Shown here one piece after another: positions 1 to 11,662 of a stretch of DNA of 64,000 bases. The position numbers were made by a program, and so were the translations under genes. The notes under the pieces are model-generated. The model made no database searches, was not told the DNA's origin, and saw only the letters and a list, made by a program, of their open reading frames with translations. The DNA comes from Panicum virgatum (Eukaryota > Streptophyta > Magnoliopsida > Poales > Poaceae): NCBI RefSeq assembly GCF_016808335.1, contig NC_053139.1, forward strand, positions 14,681,819 to 14,745,818, in the 5' to 3' direction. The stretch's first letter is position 1. The number at the start of each line of letters is the position of its first letter.

Positions 1-1695
1 GAGCTCAAGGTAGGGTATGAAGGATAACGCATACTTGAATCACATGTATTGCAAAGTCAAAGACCGGATCCAAATAGAAAAGCAAGTCATACAATCAGAT
101 CAAGATGTGTACGTGTATGAATTGTGATGGATGGAATGGAAACTCCTTTTGTATGATCTCTCTCCCTATATAAATTCTTTTGAGAGCATGGCTATCTTTT
201 TTTCTTTTCTCTTTTTTCATGGACCTTCATGTGCCCACATTTTTTTCTTTTTTTCAATACTTGGACCTTCATGTGTCCATATTTTTCCTCTCGATAGCCC
301 ATGCTTGTCTTTTTTTAACAAAAACTAGAGAGAGAGAGACCAACACATATAGTGGAGCATTTATTTTGTGGAATGAGTGGATGGTACAATGCTAACTTCT
401 CAAAGAAGCATAGCAAGGGGGGTATGTGGTGTGCACATGAATCTTGATCATGAAAGCATGAAAAGAATTCTCTCAAGGGTCACAACAATTTGACAAAGCT
501 CAATGCAAAAACAAGCAGCATATGTGTGTATGGTTTTCAAGAAGTATCATCATATGGCTTTGGTAGGACTTTGGCATATCAAAGAGGAGCTTCGCAAGGG
601 GTTTTCTAAATTTTCAAATAAATTTCCCAAACACTTAAACAATAAAGAGAGAATATCATATCATTCAAACCATATCTCAAATGTCAACTACTTAGATGAG
701 CATGCTTTCCTAAATATTTTGGTTCACAAGCATCAAGGCGATAAGAATGGAATAAAACATATGCAAGCCAACCATAGGAAACATGTAGAGCAGGAGCAAC
801 ACACTGATTCTTGAGTTTGATTTTAGTGAGTAAGATTTAAAAACCAATCAAACTCATGAATCAAAGAGAGTTGAGAGGTAGAGGATGCACAAATCATCGC
901 TTTTGAAGAAGATGGGGATCAAAGCAGTGGTGATTCGGCCAAACCACTAGGTGGCTGGCTGAATTTGGTGTCCTTGCCTTGTCTCTTGTCATGTTGGTGC
1001 AGACGATTTGTGCGATGCATCTATGGGAGATCTTGAATGTGTATGTCAATGACGATCTTGAGAGATCTCCCCTACACTTGTACTTGTACCTAGTGCTGTA
1101 TTCAACGAGATAGTGGAAACAAAATAATGGCTCTGCTGGTTTTAAGAACCAGGGAGATCTAGAATTTATTCAAACTAAACTTTACTCTCACCATGAGACT
1201 TACTCTGGCGATCCTTGGGTGACCTCCTGGCAGGGCTTTGTTTAATGTCAAAAGCAAGACATTAAGAGTACTTACCATGGTGTTTTGTTGATGAGAACTC
1301 AATATTGTCACCATGGCAACTCCTCTCTTTTTTTTATGGAGCAAGATGCAAGGACTAGTACCAATTCCAAAACATGATACGGATTAGCAAGAGAGATCTT
1401 ACTTGGGGTCCTCACATACCTCCCCCACACTTGGAGTTTGTATTGCTGGGCAACAAAACTTCAAGTGCGTGGAGTTCAAGCTCCCTTTTGTAGTTGTTCC
1501 CTTGCCAAGACGTATCAATATGCAGAAGTTGATGTTGCTCCCATGCTTGTAGGCATCACCTGTCCATCGTTCATTTTGATCTCCACCTGAAATGGTTAGC
1601 AGCCCAAAATACCCGAAGAAAAGCTTTATCCTAGAGCATGCTCTTGCTTTTATTGAAGGGAAATAAATAAGTAAATAATTAAATGATAATCCGGG
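1..1695 (-). other. 3' part of the Ty3/gypsy element, no supported gene
   Basis: Only short frames with no recognisable domain occur here (for example 503-814 on + and 1159-1344 on -). The stretch lies downstream of the gag/protease frames of the minus-strand element and is best read as its degenerate 3' region. Short CT- and T-rich tracts occur around 180-330. Confidence 0.4.
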
Positions 1696-2367
1696 CTATC
1701 TCCCGGCAGTGCTTTGTTTTTGGTCATAAGGTTGACCATGGAAACATCCTCTTGCAGCTATTGTTGATGATGTGTTCCCCTTTTCATCACCAATTGTTGA
1801 TGTGTCATGAAGGTATAGCTGCAAGGTCAGCACCACAGAGCATCCACGAAATTTGCAATGTTTATGGTAAACATATACATCTATAACTAGCCTTCTAAAG
1901 GTTTTGCAATAGAGGACCTTAAGGCAGTTATAGTCCTCGTGTGTGCTCTGGGCACAATGCGTGCCTAACTCTGGAGAGGTATGGAAAGAGCATGGTTTTT
2001 GAGGTATCACTAGGATGAAGTTCCCATGCTCATATATGGAATCCTTTTCTATGGAATCCAGAGTCGGCGCCTCATAACATTCCGTGGCCCGTCGGTTCTT
2101 CATATCAAGAGATTCATCATGGGAAATCATGATTGAATCTCGACCGTGGTCGAGAACAACTTCTTTGGGGCCAGTGGAAAGAGGCTCAAACTCACTCAAG
2201 AGGGATGATGATCGTTCATCTTCACAAGAGCGAAGGATTTCTTCCGAGTTGTTCTCTTCGGAAGTGGCAGATTTTGCAACCTCGAAGAGAATGGACTCAG
2301 ATGGTATGAATGGAGATTCATGCATCATTTCCTTGAGTGGGTTTGGCACGGGAAAATGCTTCGCCAT
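1696..2367 (-). CDS. Retrotransposon ORF of unknown function, 223 aa
   Basis: This acidic, Ser/Glu-rich frame follows the protease-like frame on the same strand within the gypsy element. It begins MAKHFPVPNPLKEMMHESPF and has a Cys/His-containing C-terminal half. No catalytic motif is visible. Its position matches the extra ORF downstream of the protease-like ORF in large non-autonomous grass gypsy elements. It is probably element-encoded and not a host gene. The function is unknown. Confidence 0.5.
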   Translation of the reverse strand: MAKHFPVPNPLKEMMHESPFIPSESILFEVAKSATSEENNSEEILRSCEDERSSSLLSEFEPLSTGPKEVVLDHGRDSIMISHDESLDMKNRRATECYEAPTLDSIEKDSIYEHGNFILVIPQKPCSFHTSPELGTHCAQSTHEDYNCLKVLYCKTFRRLVIDVYVYHKHCKFRGCSVVLTLQLYLHDTSTIGDEKGNTSSTIAARGCFHGQPYDQKQSTAGR

Positions 2368-2430
2368 ATAATTTTCTAAGCAAGAGATAGTGACAAAAGT
2401 GGTTTTCCTAAACTTTTTATCTAGAATCCA

Positions 2431-3327
2431 TTAAGATGTGAGAAGTTTTTCAAACGGGGAGCCTAGGAGAAGATCAAAATCAAGGATATCGAAGATATGG
2501 ACATCTAAGTTGACCTCGATTTTGTCTACTATGAGCGGCATGGCACTTGCAACCCCCCAACATTTAAGGATGTGTCCCGAGGGACAACTCTTTAAGAGCG
2601 TGCCGGATGGTCTTAGCGTAACATTGCCCAAAAGTGTGTACGCTAAGTGCCATGGGGAGACATTAACCTCCATGATGGGGTTAATGTGGGCTTCTACGGT
2701 AGTTCCCCTTATAGAACAGGGAGTGATCAAGGAGGGTGAACTGATCCAAATTTCTTCAGAAAAGCATTTCTCTCCACTTGACCATTCCTCCTTCATGGCT
2801 TCCTCGAGTGGTGCTTCATTATGGGGATCAGGAGGAGAAGGCGGTACCGTAGGCCTAAGGGAAGGTTCTGTCAAGAGATCTCTAGATTGATCGGTGTGGA
2901 CAGAGGAAGGTTCCTTCCCTGAATGGGCATCTATGAGATTCGAGGTGTTTCTATGGTTTCCCATTGATTCATCCTCGAATCTATAAGAGAACTTCAGGGG
3001 GTGAATCTCTTCTCCCTCCGATGTTCCTAGTTCAGGCGAGGTTTCTACAGCTGAATCTGAGGATATGGGAAATGAAGGATTGGGTTCAGCCGCTAGTAGA
3101 TCCTCATGGGTCATCTCACACTCCTCTTGGAGAGGATCAGACTCGGCTGACAAGGAGGTATACTCGGCAATATAATCTAGGATTTTATTAGCCTCAGCCG
3201 GAAACATATGGAGGGGTACTCCTCCGGTGATTGAGTTGAGATGATCGGCGGATTCCTTATCGAGACTCCTCTTAAATTTCCAAAGGAATAATGGAATGAA
3301 TGTCAACATGGTAGGGTCGGACTTCAC
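2431..3327 (-). CDS. Retropepsin-like ORF of Ty3/gypsy element, 298 aa
   Basis: The N-terminal 60 residues (LTFIPLFLWKFKRSL region) continue a gag-like module that lost its frame near 3370. The middle is acidic and Pro/Ser-rich. The C-terminal 110 residues run from a CSIRGTTVEAHINP segment to DFDLLLGSPFEKLL, the layout of the aspartic-protease-like domain of non-autonomous grass gypsy elements. The usual active-site triad (DTG/DSG) is not evident, so a working protease is doubtful. A frameshift separates this frame from the gag start at 3724. Confidence 0.7.
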   Translation of the reverse strand: MKSDPTMLTFIPLFLWKFKRSLDKESADHLNSITGGVPLHMFPAEANKILDYIAEYTSLSAESDPLQEECEMTHEDLLAAEPNPSFPISSDSAVETSPELGTSEGEEIHPLKFSYRFEDESMGNHRNTSNLIDAHSGKEPSSVHTDQSRDLLTEPSLRPTVPPSPPDPHNEAPLEEAMKEEWSSGEKCFSEEIWISSPSLITPCSIRGTTVEAHINPIMEVNVSPWHLAYTLLGNVTLRPSGTLLKSCPSGHILKCWGVASAMPLIVDKIEVNLDVHIFDILDFDLLLGSPFEKLLTS

Positions 3328-3370
3328 TAGGAGCGAAAATCTAGCCCAGGTTGTGCCTAAAGTTTCCTTC

Positions 3371-3724
3371 TCATTCTACTAGAAGAACATGACAGAGAAT
3401 GTCTTCTTCAAGGAGTCCCAACTGCCCTTTTTCGGTATATGTATAAGACGTGTACCATTGCTCTGCCCTCCCTTTAAGAGAGAAGGGAAATAACATCCAT
3501 CGGAGGACATCTTGTTTCATGCTTGCAGAGGCAAAGCATGAACAAAGCTGCTCGAACTCCCGCATATGGTGGTCTGGGTTCTCGCTACTTAACCCAGAGA
3601 AGGAAAGCTCCCGAACCATAGCGATAAGGTCGGGACAAGGTTCATAGCCAGATGTGGAAGAGGATGGTGGCTCATTGAACTCGCCCCTTGGGGTAGAGAG
3701 GCTATGAAAGGATGGCTTCTCCAT
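3371..3724 (-). pseudogene. Ty3/gypsy gag N-terminal fragment
   Basis: The 117-residue frame contains a retrotransposon gag core: MREFEQLCSCFASASMKQD, then LKGRAEQWYTSY, the helical AxxWY signature of plant gypsy capsids. It starts 177 nt downstream of the primer-binding site on the minus strand, as expected for gag. It stops at 3371 and the homologous reading continues in another frame from 3327, so gag is frameshifted. Confidence 0.8.
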
Positions 3725-3900
3725 GGGTAGCGGAGGTAAAGATAGCAGGAAGAAAACTAAAGATGATATGGGATAAATCCCGTAGGGTAGAGAAGCTTTT
3801 AAAGGATAGCTCCTCTATGGGTAGCGGGGGTCAAGGTAGAAGAAAAGAAAAAGCAAAGGATACGAGGACGACTAGGTTCGAAGAAAGATACAGCAACCGT

Positions 3901-3918
3901 TCCCCGGCAACGGCGCCA
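3901..3918 (-). other. Primer-binding site of the gypsy element
   Basis: On the minus strand this reads TGGCGCCGTTGCCGGGGA, a tRNA primer-binding site widely found in plant Ty3/gypsy elements (tRNA-Asp type). It lies 7 nt inside the LTR boundary at 3926 and fixes the orientation of the element. Confidence 0.9.
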
Positions 3919-3925
3919 GAAAGCT

Positions 3926-5129
3926 TGTTGGGTATTTTAGCGTCACGAATAAATCCGCAAGCGCACGGATACCGTTATAGCTTTCACCTCAGAGTATTCC
4001 AAGGATTATCGAATCCACAGGGAACGTGTGTGCACTCTCTTCTATTCTAATCGGTCCAAAGACACACCAAGATAGGTAGAAGGGTAGAGAGGGTTCCTAA
4101 GATAGTGCTACTGCTGAGTTGAAGGTCGATCTCTCGGGCACAATACTCACTTTGGGCACCGGCTTACAACTGGTCTGCCAGTCAACTCCGGCCAACAGCT
4201 CTACGCTATATCCGAACGTGGAGGATTATGAAGGACCAATAGGGCTGCCACCACCTACGGCCTACCTCTACTAAACCGTGGGATATAAGGCAAACGAAGG
4301 ATAACCCTTAGCCTAGACACCACACCTACGCTATTGATTACTACTGCAGTCTAACTACGTATGATATCCCGTAGCAAACTATAGCACTCTATATGAATAC
4401 AGAGCGATGAACCCGCGAGTAAGAGAATTGATCTCACTCAACTACAAGCACTACTAGCATATACTATACCACATATAAAACTAGAGATAGGAACCACAAA
4501 TACTTACTAAACCCGAAGAATGTAGCAGCATCCGTAGAGGTACAAGCTGGGAGCAGAGAGCCGACACCCCGGCACTTCTCCCGAACTACTCTCTCACTCT
4601 CGTAGAGGTACAAAATGGAGAAGAGCGCCAAAGACCGGCGCCCCTCCTGAGTACCTCTACCCTCTCCCTAAGCTAGGACTACTCTAAACCGAAGAGGAGG
4701 CTTGGAGTTGCACTTGGTGGATGCCTTCATTTGGAGCCCCTCCCCTCATATATATAGGAGGGAGCCACAGCCAGCAAGGTCGGTTTCAGCAGGTGATCCT
4801 CCCAGAACTAACTTCTAGGACCAATGGGGAGCTGCCACGTCGAAGGCTGAGGTCGGTTGGTGCTGTGGGCAGATCGGCCGACCTACAGCCGGCTTCGAAT
4901 CGGCCCAACTTTGGCTAGGTGACTGCTAGGTGGGCCCTCATCACTAATCCACTGGTAATAGCTCTTGTATATGTCAGTAGCTTGCTCAAGTGGGCCCATG
5001 AATCCATGTGAGGCTGAATATTGCGCTCTGATTGGTCGATGCCTTTTGCCTTGGATTGAGGAGTGTGTTTCCATGCTCTTGAAGTGTGTTTTCACCCTTA
5101 TTTCACCTACATACAAATATTTACCAACA
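3926..5129 (-). repeat. LTR of Ty3/gypsy element (5' LTR on - strand)
   Basis: This 1204-bp LTR has short inverted termini, TGTTGG at 3926 and CCAACA ending at 5129. It is followed directly by the primer-binding site on its lower side. A TATA-like box on the minus strand near 4757 fits a U3 promoter. No second copy occurs in the window. Confidence 0.85.
4748..4757 (-). promoter_or_regulatory. TATA box in gypsy LTR
   Basis: The minus strand reads CTATATATAT, about 370 bp into the LTR in its own orientation. It is a plausible U3 core promoter for the gag transcript. Confidence 0.5.
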
Positions 5130-5455
5130 CTCATGGAAATGGTTAGTAATAAACCCCTACCACTATGTTGATGATTACATTTTATGTATTTATGCAGGAG
5201 TTGACGGCCTAGATTTGGTACTTAAGAGCTGTCAACACCATACAATCCCAATTGGCAACCCCAGCCAGTTCAATCCCAAAGACAATCTTCCCAACCCATA
5301 GCCGAAGCTCAAAACCGCGAGGAACTCCCTCCACCACCGCCTGGCCCACCACCAAAACTGTGGCAGAACCAGTTTGAATTACACCAGTTCGAGTGCGCTA
5401 AACATCTAAACGCACTCAACTGGTATAATCATTGGTCTGTCGGGTATCATCCCGA
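5130..5455 (+). other. Pro-rich gag-like remnant
   Basis: A plus-strand frame around 5260-5450 reads SQRQSSQPIAEAQNREELPP, then a run of Pro, then NQFELHQFECAKHLNALNWY. A Pro run before a Gln/Phe-rich helix is common at gag N-termini of grass gypsy elements. It lies outside the LTR at 5129 and opposite in strand, so it is from another element, perhaps the truncated Tat element downstream. The call is weak. Confidence 0.3.
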
Positions 5456-7560
5456 TGTAACACAAGTATACATCCCGCATGAAGGCGAGTCAGAGATACA
5501 ACATTCCACAATATTTTACATCACATAGATAAAGGTGTAACTTACATCAGAGTTTTGAAGCTAGCAAGCCGAAGCTCTAGCTTTTACAAACTTATTCCAA
5601 AGGAACTTAGAGAAGTTTAACAGGAACTAAGTGTAACAAAGAAGTTCTGCAGCGGAAATGAAGACACAACTATACACAAACGTCGTAGGATAGGTGCCAT
5701 GGTAAGCCCAAGCATGACATCATTCAGCCGAGTCATTGCTGGTTGGGGATGGTTCCCATTCCATAGACCAACCAGTAGGTAAAACACTAGGCCAAGTCAA
5801 ACTAGTGTTTGGGTCTTCCAAAGTCATTCATGAAAAACAAGGTCACAAGCAAGACTGAGTATGCTAATACTCAGCAAGACTGACCCGACTAAGGGTATAT
5901 AACAGCCCTTTAACTAGACATTCAAACTTGTGAAGGCTCTGTGATTTCTTTCGCTGAAAAGCAACAAAGAGTAGATCCTTACTTTCAAATTTTAGCTTTC
6001 AGATTCTAGTTGGATTAACCAGTCTAGATAAGCACCAATCTACACAAATATGGTAGAGAAATTAATTGCATCCAACAAAATTGAGTATCATAATTGTTCC
6101 ACTTCTTACTCTATGTGACAAAGGAATCAAGCAGTCTCAATATCCGCGAGAAACGAACAATTCTGAATCGAATTTCCAACCTCGCAAGGGTAAACCTAAC
6201 ACACACACTTGGAGTACTGTCGAGTCACTCCCGAGCAACCGTTTGCTTCTCATTCTGGTTCATGGATCTGGGCCACTCTTCCCGACTACAGAGAACCACC
6301 ACATCTCTATACCCGTAGTGTTGCAAAATAAATTTAACTTCTTATCTCTAAGAGAGAGTGGGAGGTATGTCCATTTGCCGGGCCGATCAGTTACTAGGCT
6401 TACCGCGTACCATATTTATGGCATGTGGCTAGTACTTTCAAACGCTTAACCACCGCTACCACACGCTGCGACCTTATCAAGTTCATCAACACAGGCGGAC
6501 TTTAACAAATCCGTCCATGATCCTTATAGTGATTGCAAGAAAGTAAACAATCAACTCATATAAAGCTCGCGAGTGATAGGCAATCACTCAACTTTTACCG
6601 GTCCTATTAGCATAGCAGCTATTTCGGACTCAAAGCTAGTATTCAATCTATAGGAACATAGAATTATGCATCTAAGTTTTTCATTCAACTCCAATAATTT
6701 AAATGCACAAGTAAATAATAACAATAAGTTGTATAATTTAAAATAATAGGATTATGCACTAGGGCTTGCCTTTAGTGGTGTCTAAAGAGTCAGTAGGCTT
6801 TGGCTCTTCCGAATCGGAGTGCGGAACTTCAGTTAGTTCAACAACATTGGCCTGGGCTTCAGAAATATCCCCGTCAGGTTCCTGGATGAGCTCGTATGTT
6901 CTGTCTGCTAACAATGTTGTTTCTATATATAATGCAGTAATTGGAAATTAGTGAAGTGCTTAAGTATAGCTTTCCTTCACTAAAAAACTGTAAACCAATA
7001 AAGTAAACATTTAAGACTAAACTTAAAATTTTTACTTTACTGGGCAATTGTTTATAGAGTAAAAGTGAACACAATAAACTCCATAAAATAATATAAAAAA
7101 GGTTTTTATTTAAACAACAAAAAGGATTTTTAAAAAATAAATCCTGAAGAACATAAACAAGACACTAACAAGAAATTTTAAAAGTACAAACTAGAGTCTA
7201 CTAATGGTTCAAAAAAAATTATATAGAGTTTAACATACTCTAAAGAGCATATGGCCAAAAGCTCACTCAAAATATAGCTCTGGAACAAAAGATATAAATA
7301 AAAAGAGCTATATCCTAACCCTATTTTTAGAAATAGTTACAAAAGAAAACAACTTAAACTCATAGCATCAAACTGTAGAGCTAATCACAAGGAACATAAC
7401 AAAATTGGTTTGACATTTTTCTGATTTTTCTAGGATTTTTCAAAGTTGACTTGAAAAGGAAAAGATCTTTTTGTAGAAAGGACCCTGGAAAGTTTTAAAT
7501 CAATGCAATCGGGTCCTCAGCCCAAGGAAGAAGAAGGCAGGGGAGGTTTGGCCAGATTCC
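5456..7560. other. Unassigned AT-rich repetitive DNA
   Basis: No supported gene is visible; the longest frame (6066-6449, +) has no recognisable domain. The text around 5850-5950 (tandem-like CTCAGCAAGACTGACCCG phrases) resembles noncoding parts of grass LTR elements, but no boundaries were found. The stretch separates the gag-like remnant from the truncated pol and may be a decayed insertion. Confidence 0.3.
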
Positions 7561-7588
7561 GGTGAGGGAGGTTGCCGGCGGCGAGGGT

Positions 7589-7675
7589 GGAGGAGCCCAG
7601 TTCTAGCAATAAAGTCAAAGCTAACCCAAATAAAGTCAAAGCCCTCTGGAACATGGAGGAGCCCAGTTCCAGCAA
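7589..7675 (+). repeat. Short direct repeat at the 5' truncation of the Tat element
   Basis: GGAGGAGCCCAGTTC followed by T or C and AGCAA occurs at 7589-7609 and again at 7655-7675. AAAGTCAAAG is also doubled between them. The first recognisable pol codons begin here, so the duplication marks the 5' breakpoint of the element. Confidence 0.6.
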
Positions 7676-10006
7676 GGATGTGCAGAAGCTAACAAGGAGA
7701 ATTGCCGCCCTCAACAGATTCATTCCACACTCGGCTGACCAAAGTTTACCTTTTTTTCAAGGTGCTCCGCAATGCAAAAAAGTTTGAGTGGGGTGATGAA
7801 CAAAGAGAAGCCCTTCGCGCACTAAAAGAATACTTACAAAACATGATCAAGATGACATCCCCAAACCCGAAGGACACACTACTACTATACATTGCTGCTT
7901 CACACTCCGCTGTCAGCGCTGCTCTCATCCTCGAACGAGAAGTCGAAGGTCACAAGAAATAGTTGCCAGTGTATTTCATCTCTGAGGCTTTGGCCAGCTC
8001 CAAGCTCCTATATTCAGAATTTGAGAAAATAGCTTATGCCGTGATTATGTCCGCTCATAAGCTACATCACTATTTCAAAGCACACAAGATAATTGTGGTG
8101 ACAGATCAACCACTGCATGATCTCTTCAACAATAGAGAAGCTTCGGTCAGAATTGCCAAATGGGCTTCGGAACTTTCAGAATTCTGTATTGACTTCGTAA
8201 GAAGAACAACCATAAAATCCCTAGTCCTAGCAGACTTCATAGCGGATTGAACATCACCTGCCTTCAAAGAGGAACCTCCGACAGAAACCTGGATTGTACA
8301 TTGCGACGGTGCTTGGTGCAAGGACGGTGTTGGCATAGCTGCAATCCTAGAGTCCCCCTCTGGAGAAAAAACAAGATATGCAGCCTGTCTCAGCTTCGCG
8401 CATCCTGATCCATCAACAAATAATACAATAGAGTATGAGGCTCTACTTTAAGGCCTTCGCAAAGTGAAAGCTTTGGGTCATCAGAATTTTATCATAAGAT
8501 CAGATTCCAAAGTCATCAGAGATCATGTTGAAAAATATGCCGAGGCCAGAAAGCCAGAGCTTATTGAGTATCTAGAAGCAGTAAGAGCAATGGAGAAGCA
8601 TTTCAAAGGCTTCGACATCGTGCACATCCCAAGAGCTCTGAATGGAAAAGCTGACAAGCTAGCAAAGGCAGCATTCAGAAAAGAGCCATTACCTCCGGAT
8701 GTCTTCTTCGAAGAGATCACATAACCTTCGATCAAAGCAAAAAAAAAAAAGAAGAAAAATGAATCGCCGCCATCTCCATTGAAGACTGGAGAACCCCCCA
8801 TAATGGCGTATCTTCGCGGCAACCTTGAGCCAGCAAGCGAGATAGAAGAAAAGAAAATGTTCCAAAGGACAAGAGGCTATACAATCTTTGAAGGTGAATT
8901 ATACAAATTGGGTGTCACAACTCCATGGCTGAAATGCATCCCCGCTTCACAAGGCATAGAGTTGCTTAAGGAGATTCATTTTGGTCTTTGTGGCTCACAT
9001 AGGAGTCAGACAACTTGTTTCAAAAGCTTTCAGACAGGGTTTCTTCTGGCCTTCGGCATTAAAAGATGCTCAACAAATCGTAAAAACTTGTCAAGCTTGC
9101 CAGATGATGGAACCGAAGTCAACAAGACCTTTGGAACTTTCACAACTCATTCCACCAACTTGGCCCCTGCAAAGATGGAGAATTGATCTTGTCGGTCCAC
9201 TCCCAACAGCACAAGGCAATTACAAGTACGCCGCTGTCGCGATCGAGTACTTTACAAAATGGATCGAAGCAAAGCCATTAATCAACATAACCTCCGAAAC
9301 AGTCCGCAAGTTCTTTTGGTAGAACATCATCTACAAATTCGGAGTTCCCAAAGAGATCACAGTTGACAATGGCAAACAGTTTGACTCTCAGCTATTCAGG
9401 GAATTTTGCCATAGTGTAGGCACGAAGCTCATATTTGCCTCTGTCTACCACCCACAATCTAACGGAGCAGTCGAGCGTGCGAACGGCATAATTTTCAGCA
9501 GCATAAAGAATTGTCTGTTTGACCAGAAAAAAGGAAAGTGGGCAGACAATCTCCCGAAGGTCATATGGTCTCACAATACCTCAGAGTCCAGAACAACCAA
9601 ATTCACCCCATTCAGACTGCTTTACGGTGCCGAAGCTATGACACTAGAAGATCTTAAGAATCGAAGCTTAAGAACAACTTCTTAGAATAATGAAGCACAA
9701 CCTTCGAACGAGGCAAAACTCTCCGAACTGGACATTCTCCAAGCTTTAGAAAACCTTGAAAAGTACCAGCAAGAAACTATCAAATGGAGAGACAAAAACA
9801 TAGTAAAAAAGAATATCTCTGTAGGTGATTGGGTTCTGAGAAGAAAACCAAACGCCAAAGGTGTAGGCAAGCTCCAGTCCAAATGGGATGGCCCATTCCT
9901 TGTCGTCAGGAGCAACAGGCCTGGATCTTACTACCTATCAGACAGCGAAGGAAACGAGCTGCAGCATTCCTGGAATGCTGAAAGCCTCAAAAAATTCTAC
10001 ATGTAA
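7605..10006 (+). pseudogene. Tat pol: RT end, RNase H, second RNase H, integrase
   Basis: In order: RT thumb/connection (KALWNMEEPSSSKDVQKLT), Ty3 RNase H (DTLLLYIAAS ... VYFISEAL ... VVTDQPL), a second RNase H (WIVHCDGAWCKDGVGIAA, NNTIEYEALL, IIRSDSKVIRDHV, ALNGKADKLAKAA) with its D, E, D, D residues, then integrase with an HHCC-like region (TCQACQ at about 9095) and D-D-E in WRIDLVGPLP, ITVDNGKQF and SNGAVERANG. The C-terminus is WVLRRKPNAKG ... WNAESLKKFYM, stop 10004-10006. Lesions: frameshifts near 7755 (T run) and 8990, and in-frame stops near 7960, 8248, 8449, 8722, 9320 and 9682. Confidence 0.88.
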
Positions 10007-10327
10007 TATAAGCATGTAAAAGGGCTAGGCCACAAAGTTATAAGCGACCTTGCACCTTCACAATTTATTTTCTTTCATTTCAAGGGTTGTACTCTTTTCC
10101 TCACATAGGGGAACTCCATACTGGAGGTGAGGTTTTTAATGAGGCGGACATATTGTAAACTTTCCAATTTAATAAAGTTTTTCCCCTAAATATCTCACCG
10201 CCGAAGTAGCCTAACGGCAAACTTCGCCACGCATTCGTCGTATGCTATGCAAAAGTAAGTTAGCGAAGTTTGCAGTATCCGCAAACTTAGCATACTTATC
10301 CAACAATGCACAATAAGTGCTATGAAG

Positions 10328-10790
10328 CCAAGGAGCTTTCGACCTAACAAAGGATCGAAACAAACACACCTTTGGTGAAAAAAAACTGCACAAACAAGTG
10401 CAACACACCCAAGGGGCTTTTCGACCTTACGAAGGTTTGAAGCCAAAACACCTTTGGTGTTAAAACACAAATGCCAAAAAAACCAAGGGGCTTTGGACCT
10501 AACAAAGGATTGAAACAAAAATGCCTTTGGCAAAAAAAAAAAAAACTGCACAAACAAGTGCAACATGCCCAAGGGGCTGTTCCACCTTACGAAGGTTCGA
10601 AGCCAAAACACCTTCGGTGTTAAAACACAAATGCCAAAAAACCAAGGGGCCTCCGACCTTACAAAGGTTCGAAGCCAAAAACACTTTTGGCTATAAGACT
10701 GACAGCACAAACAAGTGCAACAAGCCCAAGGGGCTTTTGACCAAACAAAGGATCGAAACCAAAACAAAGGCTCAACCCCACAAACGCAAC
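10328..10790 (+). repeat. Minisatellite in 3' noncoding region of the Tat element
   Basis: Six units each open with CCAAGGGGC-like text and an ACCTTACRAAGGTTCGAA-like block, followed by CCTTTGG and a CACAAACAAGTGCAA spacer. They begin near 10328, 10409, 10483, 10569, 10643 and 10726, so spacing alternates between about 73 and 85 bp, suggesting a two-unit higher-order repeat. Long minus-strand Cys/Phe-rich frames here are artefacts of the repeat. Confidence 0.8.
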
Positions 10791-10915
10791 AAACCCAAAA
10801 AAAACATAAACAGAACGCACAACAGGTGCCACCAAACCAAGGAATTGCCAATCTCGAAAAGACCAAATACACAAACACCTTTGGCATTATCCGAAATCCC
10901 GAGCAACATGAGCTA

Positions 10916-11332
10916 GGAAGGGGGGAGACGTTTTTCTCACCAAATCAGAAGCACACATTGCTCGGGACATCGATAAAAATACCTCCGACGACAGTGCGCA
11001 AGGAAGAGGGGAGATGTTTTTTTTAAAAAAAATCTTGCGCACATCGCCTCAGAAGATAGTCCAACAGTCCCCAAAAATGGCCCGAGCAATATGGCCTAGA
11101 AAGGGGGAGATGTTTTCTCAGCAAAACCTAAAAGCCCATATCACTCTGGCCCCAGCAGCACAAACACAAAGGACCTCCGATCCTAGGACAACATGCAGCG
11201 AAGCTCACAGCTTTGGAAAGTAAGCGCAAGGAAGGGGGGAGACGTTTTTCGAAAATTTTGTGCACACCACCCGAAGCTGCATCCGCTTAATTCTAGCCCA
11301 TCTGAAGCTAAAAGGAGGGGGAGACGTTTTTC
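10916..11332 (+). repeat. Five reiterated polypurine blocks (RGGGGGAGAYGTTTT)
   Basis: Five copies of a purine-rich block followed by GAYGTTTTT occur at about 10916, 11000, 11100, 11229 and 11311, for example GAAGGGGGGAGACGTTTTTC. Each resembles a polypurine tract. They lie between pol and the antisense gene, where Tat elements often carry arrays. Confidence 0.75.
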
Positions 11333-11386
11333 AAATAGCACTTAAGCCCCCACCACAGGAACGAGAAAATAACAAACAACAAGCCA

Positions 11387-11440
11387 TCTCGAAGGATGAG
11401 CACAACAAAGCCATCTCGAAGGATGAGCACAACAAATCAC
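11387..11440 (+). repeat. Short tandem repeat, about 27-bp unit
   Basis: CCATCTCGAAGGATGAGCAC plus ACAAAG is repeated about twice, with a third diverged unit (CACCTTGAAGGACGAGCACA) following. Confidence 0.7.
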
Positions 11441-11662
11441 CTTGAAGGACGAGCACATATCTTGAATCGAAGATTCAACAAACATGTCATATGGAGTCTC
11501 TCCTAGACCAATCAAGAAACTCAGCCACACAAGGCCCTGGATGGGAGAAACAGTACACTTCCCACATAGTACAAGCTGCCAAGTCATCGCCCTAATCACC
11601 CTCCACCGTCGAAAAGTTTTCCAAAAGATAATTAAACTTCGAGCCCTGAAACAAGGAGATGT

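Larger units (their letters stand above)
1..5129 (-). mobile_element. Non-autonomous Ty3/gypsy LTR retrotransposon, partial
   Basis: The element reads on the minus strand: LTR at 5129-3926, primer-binding site at 3918-3901, then gag and protease-like reading frames down to about 1696. No reverse transcriptase, RNase H or integrase is visible. A purine-rich stretch around 1421-1433 (minus strand GTGTGGGGGAGG) resembles a polypurine tract, but no second copy of the LTR follows before the window edge, so the element is cut by the window or rearranged. Large gag-bearing, pol-less elements of this kind are common in grasses and depend on pol from a relative. The orientation and parts are seen; non-autonomy is inferred. 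Confidence 0.85.

Noticed and set aside
10195..10887. 230-aa Cys/Phe-rich frame on the minus strand
   Set aside because: It is produced by translating the minisatellite at 10328-10790; the repeated segments (FGFDPL, VRSKAPW) have no domain and shorter frames overlap on the same strand.
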